From NCBI GenBank assembly GCA_947088135.1, contig CAMUFJ010000004.1:13014-77013 (forward strand): a stretch of 64,000 bases of DNA. The letters are read 5' to 3'. Each line of letters starts with the position of its first letter. Position 1 is the first letter of the stretch. The notes under the pieces were generated by a model. The model was not told where the DNA came from. It did no database searches and worked only from the letters and a program-made list of their open reading frames with translations. The stretch comes from an uncultured Clostridia bacterium (GTDB taxonomy: Bacteria > Bacillota > Clostridia > Christensenellales > Borkfalkiaceae). Positions 8,302 to 16,143 of this stretch are shown here, piece after piece. The translations under genes were made by a program, and so were the position numbers.

Positions 8302-8330
8302 TTGACAAATCATGTTTTATATGTTACAGT
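8302..8330 (+). promoter_or_regulatory. Possible promoter of the AT-rich island
   Basis: Consensus TTGACA (8302-8307) with a 17-bp spacer and a weaker -10, TACAGT (8325-8330). The surroundings are very AT-rich. It would drive a leader of about 190 nt before the gene at 8530. Confidence 0.5.
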
Positions 8331-8422
8331 ATTTTTAGCAAAATATTTTTGGAAATATTTGGAAAAAAAGACGGATTTAACTGATTTTTAAAACAATAGA
8401 ACTTTGACGGAGGTGCCCGCCA

Positions 8423-8443
8423 ATGCAGTACTGTATGAATTAA
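8423..8443 (+). CDS. Six-codon leader ORF
   Basis: GGAGGT (8409-8414) stands 8 bases before ATG, and the frame reads Met-Gln-Tyr-Cys-Met-Asn-stop. The stop abuts a strong intrinsic terminator. The SD, short frame and terminator together look like an attenuator leader, though the peptide has no run of one amino acid. It could also be chance within a small RNA. Confidence 0.35.
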   Translation: MQYCMN

Positions 8444-8484
8444 GCGCAGAGAAAATTTCAGGTTTTCTTTGCGCGTTTTTGTTT
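8444..8484 (+). terminator. Leader terminator upstream of the gene at 8530
   Basis: A 12-bp stem (GCGCAGAGAAAA with TTTTCTTTGCGC, one G-T pair), a 7-nt loop, and then GTTTTTGTTT. It lies 45 bases before the next start, so transcription of the island must read through it or start after it. The rest of 8212-8529 holds the promoter and the leader ORF; nothing else was seen. Confidence 0.75.
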
Positions 8485-8529
8485 ATAGAGCGTCGATGCA
8501 AATAAGATGAAAAAACAGGGGGAAAAATA

Positions 8530-11208
8530 ATGAAAAATTGTACAAAAAAGTTATTGATGACTTTATCTATTATCGGCACTGCGTTACTATTCGCTTTCAT
8601 GTGTATATTAAACACGTTCCAACCTGTGCAATACGCGATGGCGTCGGAAGAGAAAACTGTATCGGAAAAAAAAGAGGAAGAAACCTATCATCACCAAAAG
8701 CCAACAAATGTTGATATCGGAGTTTCAAGCTACAATGTAATAGAAATACTCGGCGAATATGACGAAACAACAAATAGCATAGTTGCAGATGATTTTTTAT
8801 TCGAAGATTTAGACGAATATTTATACTATAAAATAATTGGGAAAGATTGTATCGTTGCCGATTTGCCCGAAAGTAACAGCGAATCTGGAATAATCGCAAT
8901 GAAAGTAATTGCAGACGGAAGCTATTATCAAATCGGAGCTTCTATTCAGGACAGTGATTTTATTGAGGTGCTGTATTACGAGGCTAAAAATTTAACTTGT
9001 GTTTGCGCGCCTATTTTAAAGTATTTTGAATTCGAAGGACGGGCAACGGAAAAGGAATTGACCGATGACGAGTTATCGAAACGACTTTTAGAGAGTTTAA
9101 ATGCAAAATCCGAATTTGCACAAATGCGCTATGAGGACGCGCAAAAAATCCAGTCGGCGCAAGCAACGGGGAATAGACCTAATCGGGTGGTATCCAATAC
9201 AAACGCTTCTTATCCGAGATATACCGATACGGACGGAATTATTAAAAACTACTTAAACCTTTCTATGAGCGCAAGCAATAGGATGATTTATGACTATTAC
9301 GGTAAAGCGCATAAACATAAATCCTCGGGCGAGAATTTAAGCGACGATCCGATTACCAAAATCATTCCGAAATCGTTATTCAGCAGCACGGGAACGACGA
9401 TTACTATCGGTTTGGAATACGGTTTCTATATTAACACCTATAATTCTTCCGATAAGATGAACAATTCTAAATTTCTTGTATTCGATATCGAATCGGAAAA
9501 ACTTTCTCCCAAAACGACTACGGGCATGGTTCAAATTAAGCCGTTATTCGGGGGAACGGCAACATATGTAAAAGATTTAAAAGTAGTGACCGTTTCAAGC
9601 GGAACGAAGCTTGCGGTAAGCGATGTTGTAGTTGCCGTAAATTTGAGCAATAAAGATGGATTGAATTTCGGCGATAGCGGTTATGACGGATATAAAGACT
9701 ACGGCTATTTTGTAAGTGCCGGAGCGGTAGAGGCGCACGGTACTAGTTGCAGCTACGGAAACAGTGCGGCAGATTTTGCCAAATTAGCAATAGGAACGGT
9801 AATGGGCAAAATTCCTAAGTACGGCGGTATCCTAAAAACAGTGTTTAATGCCACGACAACTATTGCAGAGAAGAATTATAAAGCAAAAACGCAAATAGCT
9901 ACAAATCAAAATGTAATTCAATTTATCGAGAATGCAAACGCGTTGTCAATTTTGAGCACGGGTCAGCCTTTGCCGAAGGCATTTCGTATGGAATTGAAGG
10001 ATCAGGGGAATCCGGAAGCTACTAATAGAACGCCGTTGCTTTATAAGCCGTTTAACAATGGAAACTATTATTTTAAATTGCAATACCAAGTAGACCAACG
10101 AGATGATGCTATCAATTGGGATACGCTTGTTTCGACCCAAATTGAGTTGAGCGTGGTGGAAGATAATACTTCTAAAAATCTTTTTGGTAAACCGAAAGGC
10201 ACTTTGGATTTGTGCGCGCATACCATGGGCGGCTTCGTAGAAGAATATAATAATAATCCCATAAGGGATACCCAAAGCATTGATGCCGACATATTTTATG
10301 GAGCGGAATTTGGTTACGGACAAAAATATAAAGAATTTGAGTTTACTCCAAACTGTAATTACGATTATGTAATTGAAACAAGAGGCACTATTCCAACTTA
10401 TTTATTTCTTTTAGACGCAAATGAACTATTACTTGTAAGTACCGACGAGCAACCCCATATAGGAATCAATGCAAGACTTGTATATCATTTAATTGGCGGG
10501 AAAACTTATAAAATTAGAGTGGAAGAATATCATATAGGTCTTGGCTCCACGGCGCTTATTGTGCATAAAATAGATACAATTACAGAATTGGGGAGAGGGT
10601 ATTCGAGTGCGTTTGAAGGAGCAAGACAATATACTTACGATAGTATCTGGTTTGAATTTAAACCTATGGCAAATGCCATTTATACAATATCTACTGCATC
10701 TGGTTCCTCTATGGATACATACTTTACCGTCTACGATGAAAACTTGAATGTAATCGCCTTTGATGACGATTCCGGAGAGGGCAGATTTGCCTTGCTTGAT
10801 ATGTATTTGTTGCAGGGCAAAACATATTACATTAAAGCTAATACATATAACAATAACAGCTCTGGAAACTTTACAACCATAGTAACAAGACAGCAAATGC
10901 TACCCAAATATGCCGATTGGGAATTGAACAATGAAGAGTATATTTATTATAGGATAACTGTTCCCGATTTAACGACGGGTAGCTATAAAATGTCGGCATT
11001 TGCGCGCTCGGGGAGCACGAACGACACTTACTTGACGTTATTAGATAACAGCTTTAATTACATGACGCATAACGATGATAGAAGCAGTTCAGACCGTAGC
11101 TCCGAGATAATTTACACCCTCGAAGCGGGAAAAACCTACTATCTTCAACTGAGGCTATTCAGCACGTCGGCAAATGCGGAAGGTATGATTGAAATTGAGA
11201 AGATATAA
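8530..11208 (+). CDS. Large secreted protein with C-terminal PPC-like repeats
   Basis: An 892-residue exported protein of unknown function. A signal peptide (basic MKNCTKK, hydrophobic core to about residue 32, likely cut after AMA near 39) leads to a long region I cannot assign. The last 300 residues hold three related beta-sandwich units near residues 590-685, 693-785 and 792-892. Each has the phrase GKTYYIK or similar after a Y-F-x-F-x-P or Y-R-I-T-V-P strand and a DTYLTLLD-like strand, as in bacterial pre-peptidase C-terminal (PPC) domains. No protease motif was found. Codon use is much more AT-rich than in rlmD or the ATPase gene. GGGGG stands before the start, and the next gene follows after 9 bases. 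Confidence 0.7.
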   Translation: MKNCTKKLLMTLSIIGTALLFAFMCILNTFQPVQYAMASEEKTVSEKKEEETYHHQKPTNVDIGVSSYNVIEILGEYDETTNSIVADDFLFEDLDEYLYYKIIGKDCIVADLPESNSESGIIAMKVIADGSYYQIGASIQDSDFIEVLYYEAKNLTCVCAPILKYFEFEGRATEKELTDDELSKRLLESLNAKSEFAQMRYEDAQKIQSAQATGNRPNRVVSNTNASYPRYTDTDGIIKNYLNLSMSASNRMIYDYYGKAHKHKSSGENLSDDPITKIIPKSLFSSTGTTITIGLEYGFYINTYNSSDKMNNSKFLVFDIESEKLSPKTTTGMVQIKPLFGGTATYVKDLKVVTVSSGTKLAVSDVVVAVNLSNKDGLNFGDSGYDGYKDYGYFVSAGAVEAHGTSCSYGNSAADFAKLAIGTVMGKIPKYGGILKTVFNATTTIAEKNYKAKTQIATNQNVIQFIENANALSILSTGQPLPKAFRMELKDQGNPEATNRTPLLYKPFNNGNYYFKLQYQVDQRDDAINWDTLVSTQIELSVVEDNTSKNLFGKPKGTLDLCAHTMGGFVEEYNNNPIRDTQSIDADIFYGAEFGYGQKYKEFEFTPNCNYDYVIETRGTIPTYLFLLDANELLLVSTDEQPHIGINARLVYHLIGGKTYKIRVEEYHIGLGSTALIVHKIDTITELGRGYSSAFEGARQYTYDSIWFEFKPMANAIYTISTASGSSMDTYFTVYDENLNVIAFDDDSGEGRFALLDMYLLQGKTYYIKANTYNNNSSGNFTTIVTRQQMLPKYADWELNNEEYIYYRITVPDLTTGSYKMSAFARSGSTNDTYLTLLDNSFNYMTHNDDRSSSDRSSEIIYTLEAGKTYYLQLRLFSTSANAEGMIEIEKI

Positions 11209-11217
11209 GGAGGTAGC

Positions 11218-12072
11218 ATGGGAAAAACAAAAAGAATGATGATGGCGTGCATTTCATTGGTGTTTTTGGTGGTGGCTATGCTTTCTTTTACGGCTTGCAA
11301 AAAGGCTCCCGAACCGAAAGAGAAAATCGATTTTCATTGGTCCATGAGCGCGTTGACGACGGCTATCGAACGTTCCTATGCAAAAGCGACGGGCGGAAAG
11401 TCGGAGGCGGTGCTGGATTCCTCGGCGTTAAATGACATGGTCGCCTCGGTCGACTATGAGCAAGTGAAACGACTCGGGTTACCGTTTTATTGCCGTTCTC
11501 TTTATTCCGTTGAAATCGAGGAAATTCATGAGTTTTACGTGGAAGGAAGCTTTGACGATGTTATCAGTGAATATTGCGGTTGCGGACCTTACCGCGTTTT
11601 GATTACGAGATACAACTTAATAATTCGGCATTTATATGTTGTCTATTCTCCGGAAGAAGGCTTTGTTGAAGATTATTTTTGTAGCAGATGGGGTCCTAAT
11701 AATAATTATTATATAATCGTAGAGGGTGCGGACGGACAACTGTTATGCGGTGATGATACTAGCGGTTTAGTAGGAAATCAGGTTACTAAATTTAACCCCA
11801 AAGGATATGCTTTGGGGTTGGAGTGGGAAAATTCGGACTTAGAGATACCGCCTTACAACGAAATCAGGCTCACCTACGACGGGGCTTGGAGCTTTGCTTG
11901 CGTTTATTATGAAGGGACTTTCCAAAATGAAGACGAGATTTATCGGCATGAATACAGTATTCGGCGGGAAAGCCTTAAAACGTACCAACTGAACGACGAA
12001 CACCTCGTAACCGATTTGGTAGTACCCATTTGGTACAACCACGCGGATTATGCGGAGAGCCCCTCAGGATAG
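11218..12072 (+). CDS. Lipoprotein of unknown function
   Basis: A 284-residue predicted lipoprotein. The signal segment ISLVFLVVAMLSFTACKK ends in a lipobox (FTAC), so the cysteine near residue 27 should be lipid-anchored. The mature part has several aromatic-rich strands (FYVEGSFDDV, LIIRHLYVVYSPEEGF, YDGAWSFACVYYEGTF) and looks beta-rich. I do not recognise a family. GGAGG precedes the ATG, and the gene follows the PPC-repeat protein by 9 bases in the same AT-richer stretch, so the two were probably acquired and are expressed together, perhaps as a surface pair. A strong terminator follows. Confidence 0.7.
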   Translation: MGKTKRMMMACISLVFLVVAMLSFTACKKAPEPKEKIDFHWSMSALTTAIERSYAKATGGKSEAVLDSSALNDMVASVDYEQVKRLGLPFYCRSLYSVEIEEIHEFYVEGSFDDVISEYCGCGPYRVLITRYNLIIRHLYVVYSPEEGFVEDYFCSRWGPNNNYYIIVEGADGQLLCGDDTSGLVGNQVTKFNPKGYALGLEWENSDLEIPPYNEIRLTYDGAWSFACVYYEGTFQNEDEIYRHEYSIRRESLKTYQLNDEHLVTDLVVPIWYNHADYAESPSG

Positions 12073-12095
12073 ACGGGGCGATTGTGAAAGGATGT

Positions 12096-12131
12096 AAAAA
12101 ACGGCGGTTGCAGAATGCGGCCGCCGTTTTT
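12096..12131 (+). terminator. Intrinsic terminator of the AT-rich gene pair
   Basis: AAAAACGGCGG pairs with CCGCCGTTTTT around a 13-nt loop, and a T-run is included in the 3' arm. Confidence 0.85.
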
Positions 12132-12140
12132 GTGTTGCCC

Positions 12141-12172
12141 AAAAATAAAACCCCCGCGCAACCGCACGGGGG
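12141..12172 (-). terminator. Intrinsic terminator of the structured RNA
   Basis: On the minus strand CCCCCGTGC and GCGCGGGGG form a 9-bp stem with a G-T pair, followed by TTTTATTTTT. It closes the transcript that starts near 12511 and lies back-to-back with the terminator of the opposite unit. Confidence 0.85.
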
Positions 12173-12511
12173 ATATTTGCTTATTCAGTTGTGAGAAGCT
12201 TATTCTCATAACCGCGTTGTGGCGTTCCTAAAATAATGCGCTAACTTGCTCGGCGCATATGCCTGTCGGTTATTTCTTCGCCCCTATCAAAAAGTAGTAC
12301 ATTGGTCCGTCCTCCTATGCTTCAATCTTCCGTGACGAGAGATTGAACATGACGCATACCTCCCCGATTATTTTTCGGAAGCCTTGCCGTCCTTCGTTTC
12401 GGCTTCCCTGCGATTACGGACTTTCCCGTCCGCCCATCTCAGTTGTGCATCGGTCTACTCCTTCCAAAAGTGTTTGTGGCTAACAGTTCATGAACGTTAC
12501 TAACCTTTTGT
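12143..12511 (-). ncRNA. Stand-alone structured RNA, about 365 nt, family not identified
   Basis: The region has no long ORF but has a consensus promoter, a strong terminator and many paired elements on the minus strand. Seen: a 5' hairpin built on the palindrome GTTCATGAAC (12486-12495); GGAC/GTCC around GGGAAA; a 7-bp stem GGAAGCC/GGCTTCC; an 8-bp stem TTCAATCT/AGATTGAA; TGCGC/GCGCA; and GAGAA/TTCTC. The 9-mer CACAACTGA occurs near both ends. Three SD-ATG pairs occur, giving frames of 3, 11 and 10 codons (the last reads MYYFLIGAKK). I looked for RNase P, tmRNA and 6S hallmarks and found none. raiA-type or another large structured RNA class is possible but was not tested. Confidence 0.6.
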
Positions 12512-12517
12512 ACCTTT

Positions 12518-12545
12518 ATTATAGCATACTATTTGCGTTTGTCAA
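12518..12545 (-). promoter_or_regulatory. Strong sigma-A promoter of the structured RNA
   Basis: On the minus strand TTGACA (12545-12540), a 16-bp spacer and TATAAT (12523-12518): perfect hexamers. An AT-rich block with an inverted repeat at about 12552-12580 lies just upstream and could act as an UP element. Confidence 0.85.
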
Positions 12546-12730
12546 TACTTTTCCAAAAAATATTTTAAAATTTTTTTTGGGAATTTTTGCCGTAGATTTA
12601 AAGAGACCGAGCGCAAGAAACGGGGTGCGCCGTCGGGGGTGAGAGCGGAGTGCGAAAGAGGCGGGCAGAGCGAAAGCGGAATGACGGGAAAGGGGGCATA
12701 ATCGCGGACGGGCTTTCATACTTTATTTCT

Positions 12731-15373
12731 ATGGAAATGTACGAATTGAGCGCAGGGGAAGTCTTGCGGGAAACGGGTAGCAACGAGGGCGGGCTTACTT
12801 CCGCCGAAGCGGAGAAACGGCTTGCCTTGCAGGGCAGGAACGTTTTAAAAGAGGGCAAAAAACGCAGTAAAATAGGGCTGTTCTTCGCGCAGTTCAAAGA
12901 TCTCATGACGATCATTCTGATCTGCGCGGCGTTTTTGTCCGCGGTGCTCGCCTTTGTCACCAAGGACAAGAACGAGCTCGCCGATACAGGCATTTTGCTC
13001 TTTATCATTCTGCTTAACGCGGTCGTGGGGTTTTTACAGCAATACCGCGCGGACGCCGCCATCGAAAATTTAAAAAAGCTGTCGGTGTGCGAAGCCAAAG
13101 TCATACGGGACGGGCGCGTGATCGTCATTAACGCCGAAGAACTCGTCGTGGGCGATATCATCGAGCTCGAAGAGGGCGACCGCATTCCCGCGGACTGCCG
13201 AATCTTGCGCAGTGAAAATTTCCGATCGGACGAATCGGCGCTCACGGGGGAGAGCAAGCCCGTGAAGAAGTACGACTGCACCGTGAAAAAATCCGCCCTT
13301 GCGGAGCGGAAAAATACGGCGCACTATTCCACCTTTTGCGTAAAGGGCTCGGCGCGGTGCGTGGTAACGGCGTGCGGCATGGATACGGAGATGGGCAAGA
13401 TTGCAGGACTTTTAAACGAAGCGAAGCCTACGCCTTCCCCGCTTGACAAAATAATCGCCAAGCTCGGAAAAATTATTTCCATAACCGTTTTATCGGTGGC
13501 GGGAATCCTCTTTATCGGGGGCTTGCTTGCTCACCGCGTGAGCTTTTTGCAGAACGTGATGAACGCCGTTGCCGTCGCCGTTGCGGCGATCCCCGAGGGC
13601 ATGGGGGCGGTCGTTACCGTCATTCTCGCCATGGGCGTACAGCGCATGGCAAAATCTCACGCCGTTATGCGTAAGCTCTCCGCCGTGCAGACTTTGGGCG
13701 GGTGTACCTGTATTTGTTCGGACAAAACGGGCACGCTCACACAGAATAAAATGACGGTGGAGGAGATTGCGACCCGCTTCCCCGCTTCGGGGGAGAGCTA
13801 CACGGGCACGCGCGTGCAAAAGGAGCTGTTGCGTTGCGTGCGCGTCTGTCACACGGTAAAAGGAGGTGCGGGCGGGTACGTCGGCGATCCGACGGAGGTT
13901 TCTCTGCTCGAATACGCCGACCGCACGGGCTTTGACTTCGAGGCGACCGTCACGGGCGGGATCCCGTTCTCTTCCGAGCGCAAGATGATGAGCGTGATCG
14001 CGGAAGGAACGCTTTACGCTAAGGGAGGCGCGGACGTACTGCTTCCCAAGTGTACCCGTATCATGACGGAGGACGGGGAGCGCGCGCTCGGGCGGGAAGA
14101 GCGCGAGGCGATCAGTGCGTCGATCAAGGACTGTTCTTCCCGCGGCATGCGTGTTTTGGGCTTTGCGCGGGGCAAGGGCGCACGGGAAGAGGAACTCACC
14201 TTTTTGGGACTTGCCGCCATGCTCGATCCTCCCCGCGCGGGTGCGGCGGAGGCGGTGGCGAGTTGTAAGAGGGCGGGCGTGCGCACGGTGATGATCACGG
14301 GGGACAGCGCGGATACGGCGTTTGCGATCGCGCGCCGTTTGGGAATCGCTTCCCGCGAAAGCGAGGTGATCACGGGCGAGGGGCTCGATGAAATGGGGGA
14401 AGAAGAATTTTCCCGCCGCGTAAAAGAGTACAGCGTGTACGCCCGCGTGTCGCCCAAGCATAAGTCGGAGATCGTGACCGCGCTCCAAAGCAGGGGCGAG
14501 GTGGTCGCCATGACGGGGGACGGCGTGAACGACGCGCCCGCCTTGCGCGCCGCGGATATCGGCGTTGCAATGGGCTCGGGTACGGACGTCACGAAAAACG
14601 CCGCCGAGGTAGTGTTGACCGACGACGATTTCTCCACCATGGTACACGCGGTGGAAGAGGGTCGCAACGTTTTTTTCAACGTAAAAAAGACGATTTCCTT
14701 CTTCCTCGCCACCAATCTTGCGGAAGTGTTCGCGGTGCTGATCGTTTCGCTGTTTTTGTGGAAACATCAATTTTTAACTTCCACCCAACTGCTGTGGATC
14801 AACCTCATTACCGACTCCCTTCCCGTGCTCGCGCTCGGCGTGGAGCGCACGGACGGGGTCATGACCAGACCGCCCGTTTCCGAGCGGGAGATTTTTTCGA
14901 AAAAGTCGCTATGTACCATGCTGTTCTTCGGCGCGGTTCAGACGGCGATCATTGTCGGGCTGTTCTGCTTCGGGCTTTCCCGTTGGGGAAACGCCTGCGC
15001 TTCCACCGTCGCCTTTCTCACGTTGTCGCTTTTGGAGCTCTTCCACGCCTTCAATGTACGGCAGGACGCGGGGCGCACCCGTTTCAAGGATTACTTTTCC
15101 AACCGTGCATTGCTTATCACGGTTGCGATCGGCATTCTGCTCAACGTGCTTCTCGTGCTCGTGCCGCCCCTTCGGGTCGCGCTCGGGCTTGTCGAACTCA
15201 CCCCCTTGCAGTGGCTCGCGGTGTTCGGCTGTTCGGTTGCGATCATACCCGTCGGGGAAATCGTAAAAGCCGTAACAGCGCGAAAAGAAAAACGCGCGCC
15301 GTTAAGCCGTGAAGGCTCGAAACGCGCGCGCAGACGGGCTTCCTTTCCGCCTCAGAAGGCGCGGAAGGCATAG
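12731..15373 (+). CDS. P-type cation ATPase, probable Ca2+ exporter (type IIA)
   Basis: An 880-residue ATP-driven cation pump. Actuator loop LTGESKPV, phosphorylation site CSDKTGTLTQNK with Asp331, hinge TGDGVNDAPAL, and the ion-binding helix motif AAIPEGM (usually PEGL) are all present. The TM6 sequence NLITDSLPVLALG has the Asn, Thr and Asp used for calcium by SERCA-like pumps. The frame opens at 12650, but residues before MEMYELSAGEVLRETG do not look like the family, so the ATG at 12731 is chosen although no clear SD precedes it. The last about 35 residues are Arg/Lys-rich and unusual. The 3' end overlaps the convergent deacetylase gene by 22 bp. Confidence 0.88.
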   Translation: MEMYELSAGEVLRETGSNEGGLTSAEAEKRLALQGRNVLKEGKKRSKIGLFFAQFKDLMTIILICAAFLSAVLAFVTKDKNELADTGILLFIILLNAVVGFLQQYRADAAIENLKKLSVCEAKVIRDGRVIVINAEELVVGDIIELEEGDRIPADCRILRSENFRSDESALTGESKPVKKYDCTVKKSALAERKNTAHYSTFCVKGSARCVVTACGMDTEMGKIAGLLNEAKPTPSPLDKIIAKLGKIISITVLSVAGILFIGGLLAHRVSFLQNVMNAVAVAVAAIPEGMGAVVTVILAMGVQRMAKSHAVMRKLSAVQTLGGCTCICSDKTGTLTQNKMTVEEIATRFPASGESYTGTRVQKELLRCVRVCHTVKGGAGGYVGDPTEVSLLEYADRTGFDFEATVTGGIPFSSERKMMSVIAEGTLYAKGGADVLLPKCTRIMTEDGERALGREEREAISASIKDCSSRGMRVLGFARGKGAREEELTFLGLAAMLDPPRAGAAEAVASCKRAGVRTVMITGDSADTAFAIARRLGIASRESEVITGEGLDEMGEEEFSRRVKEYSVYARVSPKHKSEIVTALQSRGEVVAMTGDGVNDAPALRAADIGVAMGSGTDVTKNAAEVVLTDDDFSTMVHAVEEGRNVFFNVKKTISFFLATNLAEVFAVLIVSLFLWKHQFLTSTQLLWINLITDSLPVLALGVERTDGVMTRPPVSEREIFSKKSLCTMLFFGAVQTAIIVGLFCFGLSRWGNACASTVAFLTLSLLELFHAFNVRQDAGRTRFKDYFSNRALLITVAIGILLNVLLVLVPPLRVALGLVELTPLQWLAVFGCSVAIIPVGEIVKAVTARKEKRAPLSREGSKRARRRASFPPQKARKA

Positions 15374-16038
15374 CCTGCTTCCCGAAAGTATGCGATGATG
15401 CGGGGAAGCGCTTCCGCGGTGGGGGTGTGGGTGGTGGAGTCGTGGCAGAGGAGTACGACCTTGCGGATCCCTTTCGCCGTCTTTACCGTTTCTTCGTACA
15501 GCGCGTCCGCGTTTGCTCCGCGGATTTCCTCGTCGCCGCATACGGCGTTCCAGCCGACGACCCGATATCCCTTTTTCTCGATGAGCGGGGCGAGCCGTTT
15601 GCGCTCCTTAGGCCCGCCGAAAGGAAAGCGGTACACGTTCGGCACGTTTCCCGTCACGCGTTCGATCGTTGCGGCGCAGGCGTCGACGTCGGCAAGCAAA
15701 GCCTTGTCGGAGGCGTAGATTTGGGAAAAGCGATGCGTTTGCGAATGCACGCCCACGGTGTGTCCGTCTTTCACGATACGGCGAAGGATATCTTCCCTGC
15801 CCGCGATCCTGTCGCCCACAACGAAAAAGGTCGCTTTCACGTTTTCCTCTTCGAGAATATCGAGAATACGGGGAGTTACCTTGGTGCTGGGGCCGTCGTC
15901 GAAGGTAAGGTAAACTTCTTTTTCTTCCTCCGCGAAGGTAAACGCGGGCACCGCCGCCGTGAGGCGCACGCCGATATGCGCGAGGATCACGAGCATGATG
16001 ACTAAAAGAGCCGCAAAGGGAATGTACTTTTTATGCAT
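15352..16038 (-). CDS. Polysaccharide deacetylase (NodB/CE4 family)
   Basis: A 228-residue membrane-anchored or secreted esterase of carbohydrate esterase family 4, which removes N-acetyl groups from peptidoglycan, chitin or similar chains. One N-terminal hydrophobic segment (IPFAALLVIMLVILAHIGV) precedes the catalytic domain. All five CE4 motifs are seen: TFDDGPS with the metal and base aspartates, HSQTH with the metal histidines, RFPFGG, the GWNAVCGDE block and LLCHDS. Related sporulation enzymes (PdaA/PdaB, YlxY) have similar length, but the sub-family is not clear. The reading frame stays open far upstream across galM; the start at 16038 is chosen because the signal anchor begins there. 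SD is weak. Confidence 0.88.
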   Translation of the reverse strand: MHKKYIPFAALLVIMLVILAHIGVRLTAAVPAFTFAEEEKEVYLTFDDGPSTKVTPRILDILEEENVKATFFVVGDRIAGREDILRRIVKDGHTVGVHSQTHRFSQIYASDKALLADVDACAATIERVTGNVPNVYRFPFGGPKERKRLAPLIEKKGYRVVGWNAVCGDEEIRGANADALYEETVKTAKGIRKVVLLCHDSTTHTPTAEALPRIIAYFREAGYAFRAF

Positions 16039-16069
16039 ATTCCGAGTTTGAGTAAATCGTAAAAATTTA

Positions 16070-16098
16070 TTTACTTTTTCCGTAAGTTGTGTTATAAT
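16070..16098 (+). promoter_or_regulatory. Promoter of galM
   Basis: TTTACT (16070-16075), a 17-bp spacer and TATAAT (16093-16098), 46 bp before the galM start, in the divergent gap with the deacetylase gene. Confidence 0.7.
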
Positions 16099-16143
16099 GA
16101 CGTTACAAAAAAGAAACACACCGTGTACGAGAGGAATACGAGT

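Noticed and set aside
8302..8484. Riboswitch in the leader of the gene at 8530
   Set aside because: No conserved core of any ligand class I know is visible; only a short ORF and a terminator are supported.
12143..12511. RNase P RNA or tmRNA for the structured RNA
   Set aside because: GGGAAAGUCC resembles part of RNase P region I, but the matching ACAGAA region and P4 pairing are missing. There is no tRNA-like end or Ala-Ala tag frame for tmRNA.
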